DNA of 64,000 nucleotides from the NCBI GenBank assembly GCA_024663395.1, contig JANFAH010000045.1, positions 186,001 to 250,000 on the forward strand, read 5' to 3'. The notes beneath the pieces are model-generated. The model worked only from the letters and a program-made list of their open reading frames with translations. It made no database searches and had not been told where the DNA came from. Each line of letters starts with the position of its first letter. The stretch's first letter is position 1. This DNA is from Pisolithus tinctorius. Its lineage: Eukaryota > Basidiomycota > Agaricomycetes > Boletales > Pisolithaceae. Shown one piece after another: positions 38,708 through 49,386 of this stretch. Both the position numbers and the translations under genes were made by a program.

Positions 38708-39357
38708 CTCCTCATCTGCCTTCTGCTTCTTCCCCTTGTCAACCTTGATAGCAGCCTTGGGACCAGCCTCAGTATCCTTCCCATCTCCAGGCCACCAGCA
38801 CTTACCCTTTGACTGGTTGCACTGTATGCAGGTGACCCACTTCTTATTACCATCCATGAGAAACTTGCAGATGGTCTTTGCCTGGGTGCAGTGGGTACAG
38901 CTAGAAGTGGACTTCAGATAAAACATGCAAGAGTAGAAAAGGTTACTCACCTGGGGTCCATGACCACCTTTTTCACCCCAGTGGCCTCACTACTACTGGC
39001 CCTGGCTTCATCACCCTTCTTGGCCTCAGCCTTATGTTTTCACTCGGCCTCCTTCTCCTCCTTGGACCTACACCTTGTCTCCTCCTTGCATGCCCTCTCC
39101 TCTTTGGCCTCATGCACTGCCCTCTTGGCCTCAACTCTCTCTCTCTCTACCCTTTCAGCCTCCAGCCATGCCTGCTCCTCCCACTGGGCTTGCTCAGCTG
39201 CCTTGTGCTGCTTCCTCTCTTTGGCCTTGGCCCTCATCATCTCCTCTTCGTCGTCAGTGTCATACCTGATGGCATCATCCAACACCTGGGTCCAGTCAAT
39301 CAGGGCCTGGCCTTCACCATTGTTGTTGGTTGTGGTGATTGGTCTCAAGGCAGACAT
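38669..39357 (-). pseudogene. Antisense Zn2Cys6-like gene inside the gypsy element, 1 intron
   Basis: Exons 39357-38951 and 38900-38669 with a 50-nt GT-AG intron; 213 codons stay in frame apart from one TGA at 39042-39040 (likely a former CGA). It begins MSALRP and continues with a Glu/Lys/Arg/Ala-rich coiled coil (about residues 35-105). A Cys cluster follows: C-x2-C-x6-C (CTHCTQAKTIC), a 12-residue linker, and C-x2-C-x6-C (CIQCNQSKGKC), which is the spacing of fungal Zn(II)2Cys6 DNA-binding domains. The 3' end is cut where it meets the integrase. I recall similar multi-copy proteins in Boletales genomes but know no function. It may be cargo of this retrotransposon family. Confidence 0.75.
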
Positions 39358-39461
39358 GATGGTTAAGATACAAAGGAAAGACACAAAAGGCTTAGCAGGC
39401 CACAAGTATCAATTTTTTGAACTCAGCCTACCACTCCTGCAGGGCCCTCATGGGTTTGACC

Positions 39462-39477
39462 CCTAAGAGGGGGATAC
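39462..39477 (+). other. Polypurine tract of gypsy element
   Basis: cctaagagggggatac directly before the TGTCAT start of the 3' LTR; the plus-strand primer site for reverse transcription. The same 16 bases occur, on the other strand, next to an LTR of the element at 52738-59452. Confidence 0.8.
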
Positions 39478-40002
39478 TGTCATAGTCATGTCTTGACCCT
39501 GGCTGGACTTGGCCTCGCACTCATCCAGTCTGGCCTTGGCCTTGTTAAAACACCTACCTCCAAATGGTCTAGCACAGTTAACACTGCTTTGCAGTGTGTG
39601 TCACCTCAGTTAATCTCTGCCCGGTCTTGTCCCTGGTCCACCCTGTCCTGGTCTCTGCTACCTTAGTCATACATTACTAATACCTGTCTTACCAATCACC
39701 TTAGCAATCTTTGTGAGACTGGCATTACTGGTCTCTGTACTATAGTTGTCTCTAGTATATAAACTCATAGATACTCGGCCTGTACTCTTCAGTCTGAAAT
39801 CAACAAAGTTACTCTGATAATCCTGTCTTGGCCTCAGACTCAGACTGAGACCCACACAAGGGAATAGTGCTGTAGCCTCAGTTGCTAAGTCCAATCAGTC
39901 CACCCCCCTGTATCTTTGACCCTCCTCCTGATCTCGACCCCTTGGCCTTGTGCGCACTTCAGTCTCCAGTCTGGCCTCAACCCAGACAACTTGAACTTGA
40001 CA
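39478..40002 (+). repeat. 3' LTR of gypsy element (525 bp)
   Basis: Full-length LTR, TGTCATAG to TTGACA, followed by the TSD GACTT (40003-40007). Contains a TATA-like segment (gtatataaactc) in its middle. Confidence 0.88.
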
Positions 40003-40261
40003 GACTTTGCTATAAATGGTTTTTATGCCTTAAAAGAATTAGGAGCATAAAGGTCCACATGAAGCTATAATAAGCAACAGAAAGTACTACATAGCTATAT
40101 GATGCTAGGGAGCCTTTTCCTGATGCAACACCAGTCAAGTGATAGTATTATATGGAAAATTTCTCTCGTGGTGTCATGTGACATAGGTTGTGGGAACATG
40201 ATTAGGTAACCTTGTCCTGTTTGTCACTCCCCTGGGAGTCCTATGCAGTAAGCCACCTGAC

Positions 40262-40816
40262 ATGTCCAATTCATACAGCAATAGGTCTAGGAAATCTCTT
40301 TGCTTGAGTGGCCCAGTGGATCCTACCATTCTGCAGAATGATAGTAAAAGACCTACCCACACACAAAGCTGTCTCTGGAACACAGAGGAGGAGATTGCTC
40401 TCCTTGAATTCTTACTCAAGTCTTTGCCTTGTGCTGGCAATGGAGGGTTCAAGGACTCAGTTTTTGAGACAGCAGTGGCTCATTTGAGAGCCAAGTTGCC
40501 AGCATACAAAGGTGCATCAAAGCATACATTGGCATGCAAATGCAAGTACCATGGGGATGTGAGTAGTGACTTATTATTATCTTGCTGTCTGATGTCATTG
40601 TAGCTCAAAAGGATGTATGCTCTTGTGAATGATCTCAGGAGTGCAACAGGTTGGACTTGGTCAGATGAGCATGGTTATGGAATTAAAGATGACAATGATC
40701 CTTGGTGGCTTGCACAGCTGCAGGTATTGCTCTTATCTACCTGAAATCACACATGCTTACCATAATTGTAGGTTAATCACAAAGTAGAGAGGTTCAAGAA
40801 CACCAGGTGCACATGA
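40262..40816 (+). CDS. Myb/SANT-like DNA-binding domain protein, 153 aa, 3 exons (possibly truncated)
   Basis: Exons 40262-40558, 40604-40723, 40772-40816, with 45- and 48-nt GT-AG introns, phase 0. After a polar N-terminus, WNTEEEIALLEFLL (about residues 40-53) starts a trihelix/Myb-like domain. It continues through GGFKDSVFETAVAHL, then a Cys-rich CKCKYH where the family usually has a CKNKW-like phrase. Exon 2 continues with LKRMYALVNDLRSATGWTWSDEHG. Such genes are multi-copy and transposon-linked in mushrooms. The short last exon (VNHKVERFKNTRCT) ends early compared with relatives as I remember them, so the copy may be a relic. A foldback element begins about 115 bp downstream. Confidence 0.65.
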
Positions 40817-40932
40817 TTCAGTCATTTGTAGTCCTAAAAGTGGGTCATCCAACAAGTACATTTTGTCCTGAAACTGGGACTAACTGACATTGGCTGGTGG
40901 TCCCTAGGGGTGGGTAGGCTGGACTGTGAAGG

Positions 40933-43719
40933 CACTTCAGGTAACCATTTTTCATAAGCATTTAGGCTGAATAGTTTCTCCAAATGATCCAGCCTAATAG
41001 CCTCCCAGACCAAGGTCTGCCCAGGGACATCTGGTCATGTCCCAGGGCTATACAGATTTTTAGGCCCTGGGACAGATGGGATTTCCCACATATCCATCCA
41101 TTCAAATGCAATTATTTGGGATGTCCCAAGACTGCCTTGGGTGGCAGGGGTCCCTACTTCCTGAAAGTGCAGCTTATATTAGCATTGAAATAGCTGCAGA
41201 AATTCTAGCCCCCTTGCTCCTCTGACAGGTTTAATCCACAAAGTATCCTTTGACCTATACATCCCCTCCCATCCCACCATGCATAGTAGTATACAATAGT
41301 ACTTTTCATGTACATCTTTGCAATGTTGATTCTGCTGTATTGGGACATCTCACTAGTTGCCAGGGGGATGACCCACCTGGGCCTCCACATTTGCCATGAA
41401 AATTGCAATAATAAATTCAATCAATTTGTGTCTATATCTCAAGCAATTTGTACTGTATGAAGGAAGAAGTAAATGGTGTTTGAACACTTGTGTGACAAGC
41501 CAATATCTCAAAGTCCCCCACATAGAACATGGTGTTGGTCACCTTTGCAACACCATCTGCAGAGGGCAGAATGTCCCAGATGAGCCTCTGAGGTTGTCAT
41601 GGGGCATTGTGCTGGTCTGCAAAGGTAACTTAGGAGGATGTGCCATCATAGCCCCCCTGAGGCTGGGATGGGACATCCCACTGACTTTCATAAGGGGACT
41701 TGGGATGTCCCACAGCAGCCTATGAGGCTACTTTGGGACATCCCACCCTCCCCTTTTCCAACCAGTGGGATGTCCCACAACAGCCTCTAAGGCTATGTTG
41801 GGATGTCCCACCCTCCCCTTTGGCAAGCAGTGGGATGTCCCACAACAGCCTCTAAGCCTACATTGGGACATCCCACCCTCCCCACTGCCAACCAGTGGGA
41901 TGTCCCACAACAGCCTCTAAGCCTACATTGGGACATCCCACCCTCCCCTTTGCCAACCAGTGGGATGTCCCACAACAGCCTCTAAGGCTATATTGGGACA
42001 TCCCACCCCCCCCCCCCTCTGGCAACCAGAGGGATGTCCCAAAGCAGCCTCTAAGGTGTTGAAGTAGTAATCTGCACTAATCCTACAAGCATCATAGAGA
42101 ATCCAATGCAAGGTAGCTCCATGGTCAGAGCAGCTGCCTGACACTGAGAGGGCCCTGGCTCAATGCTAGCTCTGGTCACATTTTCATCAGGTTAGGAGCT
42201 GCAGCTGGAACCCATGCATGCTCAGTACAATGGGTCATGCAGCATCCTTACAAAAACAGTGCACACCCCCTAGGGTCATGCAAATGGTCTGATTGCCTTT
42301 TGACCTTGTGTCATGTGATGGATCAGGATTTACTGCTGTGTATCCAGGAGGCCTACTATCAGTCACCTTGTGTCCATGTAACTCACATGATCTGGACTTA
42401 CTAAGGATGCTGCATGACCCATTGTACTGAGCATGCATGGGTTCCAGCTGCAGCTCCTAACCTGATGAAAATGTGACCAGAGCTAGCATTGAGCCAGGGC
42501 CCTCTCAGTGTCAGGCAGCTGCTCTGACCATGGAGCTACCTTGCATTGGATTCTCTATGATGCTTGTAGGATTAGTGCAGATTACTACTTCAACACCTTA
42601 GAGGCTGCTTTGGGACATCCCTCTGGTTGCCAGAGGGGGGGGGGGGTGGGATGTCCCAATATAGCCTTAGAGGCTGTTGTGGGACATCCCACTGGTTGGC
42701 AAAGGGGAGGGTGGGATGTCCCAATGTAGGCTTAGAGGCTGTTGTGGGACATCCCACTGGTTGGCAGTGGGGAGGGTGGGATGTCCCAATGTAGGCTTAG
42801 AGGCTGTTGTGGGACATCCCACTGCTTGCCAAAGGGGAGGGTGGGACATCCCAACATAGCCTTAGAGGCTGTTGTGGGACATCCCACTGGTTGGAAAAGG
42901 GGAGGGTGGGATGTCCCAAAGTAGCCTCATAGGCTGCTGTGGGACATCCCAAGTCCCCTTATGAAAGTCAGTGGGATGTCCCATCCCAGCCTCAGGGGGG
43001 CTATGATGGCACATCCTCCTAAGTTACCTTTGCAGACCAGCACAATGCCCCATGACAACCTCAGAGGCTCATCTGGGACATTCTGCCCTCTGCAGATGGT
43101 GTTGCAAAGGTGACCAACACCATGTTCTATGTGGGGGACTTTGAGATATTGGCTTGTCACACAAGTGTTCAAACACCATTTACTTCTTCCTTCATACAGT
43201 ACAAATTGCTTGAGATATAGACACAAATTGATTGAATTTATTATTGCAATTTTCATGGCAAATGTGGAGGCCCAGGTGGGTCATCCCCCTGGCAACTAGT
43301 GAGATGTCCCAATACAGCAGAATCAACATTGCAAAGATGTACATGAAAAGTACTATTGTATACTACTATGCATGGTGGGATGGGAGGGGATGTATAGGTC
43401 AAAGGATACTTTGTGGATTAAACCTGTCAGAGGAGCAAGGGGGCTAGGATTTCTGCAGCTATTTCAATGCTAATATAAGCTGCACTTTCAGGAAGTAGGG
43501 ACCCCTGCCACCCAAGGCAGTCTTGGGACATCCCAAATAATTGCATTTGAATGGATGGATATGTGGGAAATCCCATCTGTCCCAGGGCCTAAAAATCTGT
43601 ATAGCCCTGGGACATGACCAGATGTCCCTGGGCAGACCTTGGTCTGGGAGGCTATTAGGCTGGATCATTTGGAGAAACTATTCAGCCTAAATGCTTATGA
43701 AAAATGGTTACCTGAAGTG
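40933..43719. mobile_element. Foldback element: two 1318-bp inverted arms around a 151-bp spacer
   Basis: Arms 40933-42250 and 42402-43719 are exact-length reverse complements (positions sum to 84652). I found one base difference (near 41204/43448) and no indel, even in a C12/G12 run. The tip is CACTTCAGGTAACC. Flanks are tgtgaagg (40925-40932) and ggtgaagg (43720-43727), a 7-of-8 match that would fit an 8-bp target duplication of hAT type. No transposase is encoded. Six copies of a 65-bp unit lie in each arm. The structure would form a very long hairpin as RNA or single-stranded DNA. Confidence 0.85.
41702..42050. repeat. 65-bp tandem repeat array (left arm)
   Basis: The phrase gggatgtcccac starts at 41702, 41767, 41832, 41897 and 41962, i.e. 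exactly every 65 bp, with a more diverged sixth start at 42031. Each unit also has the opposite-strand form tgggacatccca, so each is internally near-palindromic. The mirrored array lies at 42602-42950 in the right arm. Confidence 0.9.
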
Positions 43720-46240
43720 GGTGAAGGGGTGTTTTGTGAGTGGTACAGGGACACTGCAAGCTGGGATGACATACCTTTTTTTGGATGAGACACAGCAAGA
43801 GGGGGTGTTTTGTGAGTGGTACAGGGACACTGCAAGCTAGGATGACAAACCTTTTTTTTGGATGAGACATGGTGTGAGTCAAAGTGTGGAAAGGTGGTGG
43901 AAACCAACCAAAACCAACACCAAAGACAAATAGTGGGCAAGTGGTGGTGTACCTCTGTGGAACCTGGAGGGCAGAAAAATCTAAAGTGGGGGGATTTCAA
44001 TGGCAGGTGCTCCTGGTGCAAGTCAATGATGAGTTACATAGGAGTAGATGAACAGATGATGACTGTGAGGGGGAAGCTGAATAGAGCAAGGGTATTCAGC
44101 CAAAAGGACTCCTGGTACAAGCCAATGTTGAGTTATGCAGGAGCGAAAGGATGACTAAGCATGGATAGGACTGCAGATAATGAATGAAGGTAGATAGACC
44201 CTTGATGGAGCCTCAACTACCAAGGATGAGGATTGATGACAGATAGACCCCTTCGTGGAGCCTCAACTGTTGACAATGAGTTACTTCAGAGATGAGCTGA
44301 ACTGACTGCTGACTTCTGATTGCTTCTGTTGTAGCTAAGTACATGGGGTTTATATACTGTGGGGGAGCACAGCCCATGACAAACAAGGCACAAATACTTG
44401 GTAAGTAATGAGTAAGGACTGTAAGCAATGAGTAATCATGATGAGTAAGTGAGGAATGAAGAGTAGGCAAGCAAAGAAGACTGGTAAGTATTGACAACAA
44501 ATGAGTCAAGGACAGTCAAAATATCACAGTATGAGTCAAAGAACATCAGAAACTGAGTAAGTGCACTGGTATCACATTAGGGGGTGGCAATGCATGACAG
44601 ATCTTGGCAGAGACATCACTAGATCAAAGGATGGGATGACAGATGGATGGTGTTTCCAGATGGGGAAGTATTAAATCCAGAAATGAAGGGCATGAGTCAG
44701 GCATCAAAGGGCTAGGGTGTTGGGGGTCTGTGAGGGCAACAGGAGCATAGGCAATCACATCTCCCACCCATTCATCCTCTCAGCAAGGTTAACAAAATGC
44801 TTCATGAATGAGGCTCTGGTGGAGGAGAAGGAGAAGGGGGGATATCTTCTGCTGGGTCTTGCAGTAAGAAGGCAAGATGCATGTCATACTCATCATGGAT
44901 GCAATCAGGGAGGGCAGAGAACAGTAGATTATGCTGCAGCTGTCACAATGTAGGGAGAATCATGGATGAGATTGGAATAAAGATATTGCAGGGAGCAGGG
45001 AGGAAGGATCCATATGCTTCATCAAGTGGGGGGACTGAAACAACTACATAGGACCTTTTCTAACTGTGTGAGAGACCTGAGGTGACCAGAGAACATCCTT
45101 CTGGAAGTCATACTGACAAGGAGAACATGCTGACCAAACTGCATGGGATGAGATGGGGCTGACAATGATGGGATGAACCAGGGGGCTTCAGGATGGAAGC
45201 TGGTGGGAATGCCTGGCAGATATACATAGCCACTGTCTTTGGCAAAGGAGACAAGTGAGATGATTGATGAAGAGGTGGCCATTTCTGATGGACTTAGTGA
45301 AATGAGCATCTGATAGATGGAGTGCTGTAGAAATGCATAGGGTGTGAGGATCCTTTCCAAACTCAGAAGGCAGGATCACATGGCTGAGTACTTTAAGCAA
45401 GTGTGAGAATGGAGTTGATATCTTTGGAAATGGGGGAGATACAACAAAAACTGGAATGCCATACATGGGCATGAAAAACTTTTGATGGGTGCTTAACTCA
45501 CTTCCTCTTTTCTCTCTAGCACTGATGACTTCATGTGTGAAGGACAACTGCTAATGTCCAGCAGTCTTTCTATGCATGAGGGCTATAGTCTTCATCTGCA
45601 TCCATGGCATTGTGTGCAACTCATCAACAAGTTAGGCAGAGTCAGCTGTAACCATGTCCACAACACCTTTGGTGTATGACAACAGCAAGACAGGTTTTGT
45701 GAGTGGTACAGGGACACCAAACAACATGCAATAGAGAGACTCAGAACAGAAGGGGGATATGAACTGGCAGTGTCCTAGTGTGTGATGTGAGTGTTATAAA
45801 GATGCTGTGAGAGGTGCAATGACATACCTTTTTTGTTTTTTTGAAGGGAGACATGGCATCACAGGGACAATGTACCTATTTTGTGTTTAGATGGGGAGAG
45901 GTGTGAGAGGTGCTGAGTGAGAGAGCAACATGTGACAATCTTGAGGGAGAGGTGGCATGGAAGTGGGAGAGATCAATTCACAATGTATGCTAGTACATTA
46001 TGTGAGTATTATCCAGACCATGTGATCTGGAGGATGATGACATACCTAAAATTTTGCTGAGATGCAGGCTGGGACAGCACAAAGAAGTTCTGTGAGGGAG
46101 ATACTGCATGGCCAGAAGAGAGGAGCAAGAGACTGTGTCAATCTGGATACTCAGATGTCACAGATATATCTATACAAAATAATCTCAGTCATGCATGAGT
46201 AGTGACAATGTCTTAGGATTCACCTATATGAAATAATCTA
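43720..46240. other. Repeat debris: 76-bp tandem duplication and LTR-like fragment
   Basis: A unit starting gttttgtgagtggtacaggg is repeated at 43731 and 43807 and recurs partly near 45692. Around 44200-44600 the minus strand has a TATA-like tatataaacccc followed by repeated leader phrases (gttgaggctcca twice), suggesting an LTR or LTR-leader fragment. The element cannot be bounded. Confidence 0.4.
45022..45547 (-). pseudogene. Unknown conserved protein family, copy 1 (frameshifted)
   Basis: Two overlapping minus-strand frames together match the open plus-strand frame at 63620-64000. Shared phrases include YLPGIPTSFHPEA, FGQHVLLVSMTSRR and LRSLTQLE. A one-base shift near 45290 separates the parts. 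I do not recognise the family; amino acids are conserved better than bases, which suggests it was once coding. Confidence 0.55.
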
Positions 46241-46623
46241 GGTACAAAAATGAGTAAGGTAAAAGAGGGGGAAAGTACTTGTGCTCACCTCAGTCATGTG
46301 TGAGTAGCAACAATGTCTGAGGTGACAAAGGTATAGTATGAAGCTATATATCTGTAAGTATAACAACACTGAGACGCTCGAGTGTTGAACCTGGAGTTTA
46401 CATGTCAAGGGCAGTCTTGTTATGAGACATGCTACATTGTTTGTAAGTAATGAGAAATGCACACATAAGTGCGAGACAATATGAATACAATAAGCACAAG
46501 GGTGCAAAAGTTAATTGTGCACTCAATAGTAATGTAAAGTATGAAAGCCTTAAAGTGGAAAGTAACTCTCATGTCTCGGAGTGGACATGTTTGGGCTACA
46601 CATGACTTGCCAAATCTAACACT
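46240..46623 (-). repeat. Probable 3' LTR of the copia element
   Basis: On the minus strand, directly after the pol end, a purine tract (ttgagggggag) is followed by TGTTAGATTTGG, the usual PPT-LTR junction. The far end of the LTR is not defined by a partner copy, so 46240 is approximate. Confidence 0.55.
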
Positions 46624-46628
46624 CCCCC

Positions 46629-48800
46629 TCAAGTTGGATGTAGACTGAGTTCAACAGCAAAATGCTTCACTTTGGGCAATGGCAAGGCTTTCATCAAAGT
46701 ATTGGCAATCATATCAGTGGTTGGGCAATAGATCAGACAGATCTTGCCATTTTCAACAACCCAGTGGATAAAATGGAAGCATATGTTGATATGTTTGGTG
46801 CATGTGTGGTGCTGATGGTCTTTCATGAGTGCAATAGCAGATTGATTATCAGAGAATAATGTGGTTGGCTTGATGAGTGGCCCAAAATAACTCTCCAATG
46901 AGTGACCAAAGCCATAAGGCTTCCTTGGCTGCATGGGTGGCTGCCATGCACTCACTCTCCATCATTGACAATGAGACAATTTCCTGTCATTTTGAAGACC
47001 ACAATACTGCTCCACCATCAATTAGGAATGCATACCCAGAGACCACTCTGCAGTCTTCAGCCATGCTGCCATCTGCATCTGCATATCCAATGAGTGCATT
47101 GGGTGCTCTGCCATACATTAACCTCAAGCCTTTGGTTCCTAGTAGGTAATGATAGATTCTTCTGACTGCATCCCAGTGGGGCATCCCAGGGTTTCCAGAG
47201 AAGCAAGAGATGGTGGTCATGGCATACAAGATGTCAGGGTGAGTGCCAAGCAAGGCATACATCAGTGAACTGATGGCATCATGATACAGTATGTGTTTCA
47301 TCACAGTGTATTCAGCTCTGGTAGAGGGTGACTGGCCTGAAATGAAGTTTCATACTGGGTTCCATGGGATTCAACACAGGCTTAAGCTTGTCAAAGCGAA
47401 GCAACAGACTATAGATTTGATGTAGGGATGTTGGTACAGTGAGATGGTGCATTCATCTCTGTTTCTGGTGACTTCTATCCCAAGCAGCCAATGGAGCTTG
47501 CTGAGGTCAGTGATGTCAACATGTTTCCTGATATTCTTTTTGAACTGATTGATTTTGCTCAGAGGTGTGGCAGCAATGGTGCAGTCATTGATGTGTATGA
47601 CAATGATCATGAGTTCACCAGTGCTATGGTGTCAGAAGTATACAGCTTGGTTGATGGAACACTGGGTGAATTTGAGCTCTTCTACTAATATTTCCACCAG
47701 TCTTTGGTACCAGTGGTGACTGCTCTGCTTTAGGCCATACAGCATTTTGCAAAGATGGCAGACTTTGTGCAGATGATCAGCAGATTTGAATCCAGGAGGC
47801 TGGCACATGTAGATGACTTCATCATCAGTGAGTGTGCCATTTAGATATGCCCCTTTGATGTCAATCTGATGGAGTTCTAGATTGAAGCAAGCAGCCATCA
47901 CAAGTACAATGTGGATGGATGCAAGGGTTGCTACAGGTGCAAACATGTCAAAGTAGTCAATTCCTTCAACCTGTGAAAAGCCTTGGGCAACGAGTCTAGC
48001 CTTGTATCACACAATGTTCCCAGCAGTGTCCTTCTTAGCACAGAAAACCCACTTTGAACCTATGATGTTGGCACCAGGAGGTAAGTCAACAAGTTCCCAG
48101 GTGCCTACATCTTTCAGCATATTTAACTCCTCTTTGATTCCTTCTTCCCATCATGGCCAGTCAGGGTGATGACAAGCTTCAGCTAGCGAGCTGGGCTCAA
48201 GGGCTTCTGTTTCAGCAGTCACCTCATCCATGGCCATCACAAGGTCAACATTGCAAAGAACATCATCTAGGTCTTCTATGATGGACACAAGCAGGGCTGC
48301 AGCTCCATCCTCCCCCTCAGGTCTGGCAGGGTTGACTTGATCTTTGATGACAGTAGGGAGCTGAACTCCTATAGGTACTTCAGGTACACCACAGCAATTT
48401 GTGCTTCCCTTACCAGCAAGGATTTCCATGAGATGTTGACTAGGCTTTCAAATTTGTTTTGCGACAGGTGGTTTGGCTGGAGGTAGTGGAGGTGAGGGTT
48501 GAGCTGGGGTGACCTGTAGAGGCATTGGGGTTGCTTTGGTCTCCTTGATGGGTGCTGAAGACATTAGCATTGCATTTGGTAAGTAGCCATCTTCTTCCCC
48601 CCCCTCATGAGGTAACAGCTCAGCCAAGGAGGGGTTCCAATACACATTTCTTTCAATGGTGACTGACTTCTTTTCAGGCCAGTATATGTGACAGTCATTT
48701 GGGCTGTTGTCATCAATCCCAACCCATTGTCCCTCCACAACATGTCCTCCAAGTTTATTTCCTCCTTCAATGCATACCCAGACACTCAAGCCCCATACAC
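46629..48800 (-). pseudogene. pol: Ty1/copia pol, 5'-truncated
   Basis: Read on the minus strand: a linker after integrase (GQWVGIDDNSPNDCHIYWPEKKS), reverse transcriptase blocks (MFAPVATLASI, LHQIDIKGAYLNG, MLYGLKQS, then IVIHINDCTI where a YVDD-like motif is expected) and LHWLLGIEVTRNRD. RNase H follows (SSLMYALLGTHPDI, GYADADG, YAFLIDGGAVLWSSK, SDNQSAIALMKD). The order is of copia type. Frameshifts and stops split it into at least five frames. Gag, protease and the integrase core are missing; upstream sequence from about 48800 is unrelated. Confidence 0.85.
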
Positions 48801-49386
48801 AGGCTCAACTGAGATGGCTTTGAGATTGGTTCAGCAACCATGTCATAAGGCAGATACTTGATTTTCTTGACTACTGCAGCAATAAGACCTTTGGCCTTCC
48901 ACCTTACCAGGGACATGTCATGCTCCTTGAACTGCATGAGTGGGAGAGGAGTCACCTTGAGACCATTACTGTGGAGTTGGTACACTCACCCTCAGCAAAT
49001 ACCATTGCAGGGACTGGAAAGGCAAGTTTTGTTTTTATTCTTCTCATTTACAGATGATGAAGGGCATCCTGGACACCTATCACCATAATGGGCTTGAATT
49101 CCCTAGTGTGGGAACCAAGGTGTGTGATTGCTCACATGACATGGGTGTCCTGGACACCCCTCACATGCCTGGTCATGTTGTGGGCTTCATTTATCTCTTG
49201 CTTGTGTGTACAGGCATCCATGACACCCTTGCTCATGCACTGGTGTGTGCATTCACACAGGTATAGGCAAAAACTATCTCCCTGGATGAGGGCATCCTGG
49301 ATGCCCTTGTTCCCAAACCCTGCTGGCATGTTTATTATTTTCAGAATTTTTATATTGAATTCTGACATGGCCTACTTCACCCCCAC

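Larger units (their letters stand above)
33685..40002 (+). mobile_element. Ty3/gypsy LTR retrotransposon, degenerate
   Basis: About 6.3 kb. LTRs start TGTCAT and end TTGACA, a 5-bp TSD flanks them, and a polypurine tract (ctaagagggggatac) precedes the 3' LTR. Gene order is gag, protease, reverse transcriptase, RNase H, integrase, which is the gypsy order. There are many in-frame stops, and Arg positions are often replaced by Cys/Trp/His/Gln, so this copy is dead. The end of the 5' LTR and the primer-binding region look deleted (identity with the other LTRs stops near 34166). An antisense gene fragment sits between integrase and the 3' LTR. Confidence 0.92.

Noticed and set aside
41728..41985. 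60-codon frames repeated in both foldback arms
   Set aside because: Direct consequence of the 65-bp tandem array and its mirror copy, not genes.
48800..49050. Continuation of copia integrase
   Set aside because: The minus-strand frame here (KIKYLPYDMVAEPIS) does not resemble integrase, so the copia copy was ended at about 48800.
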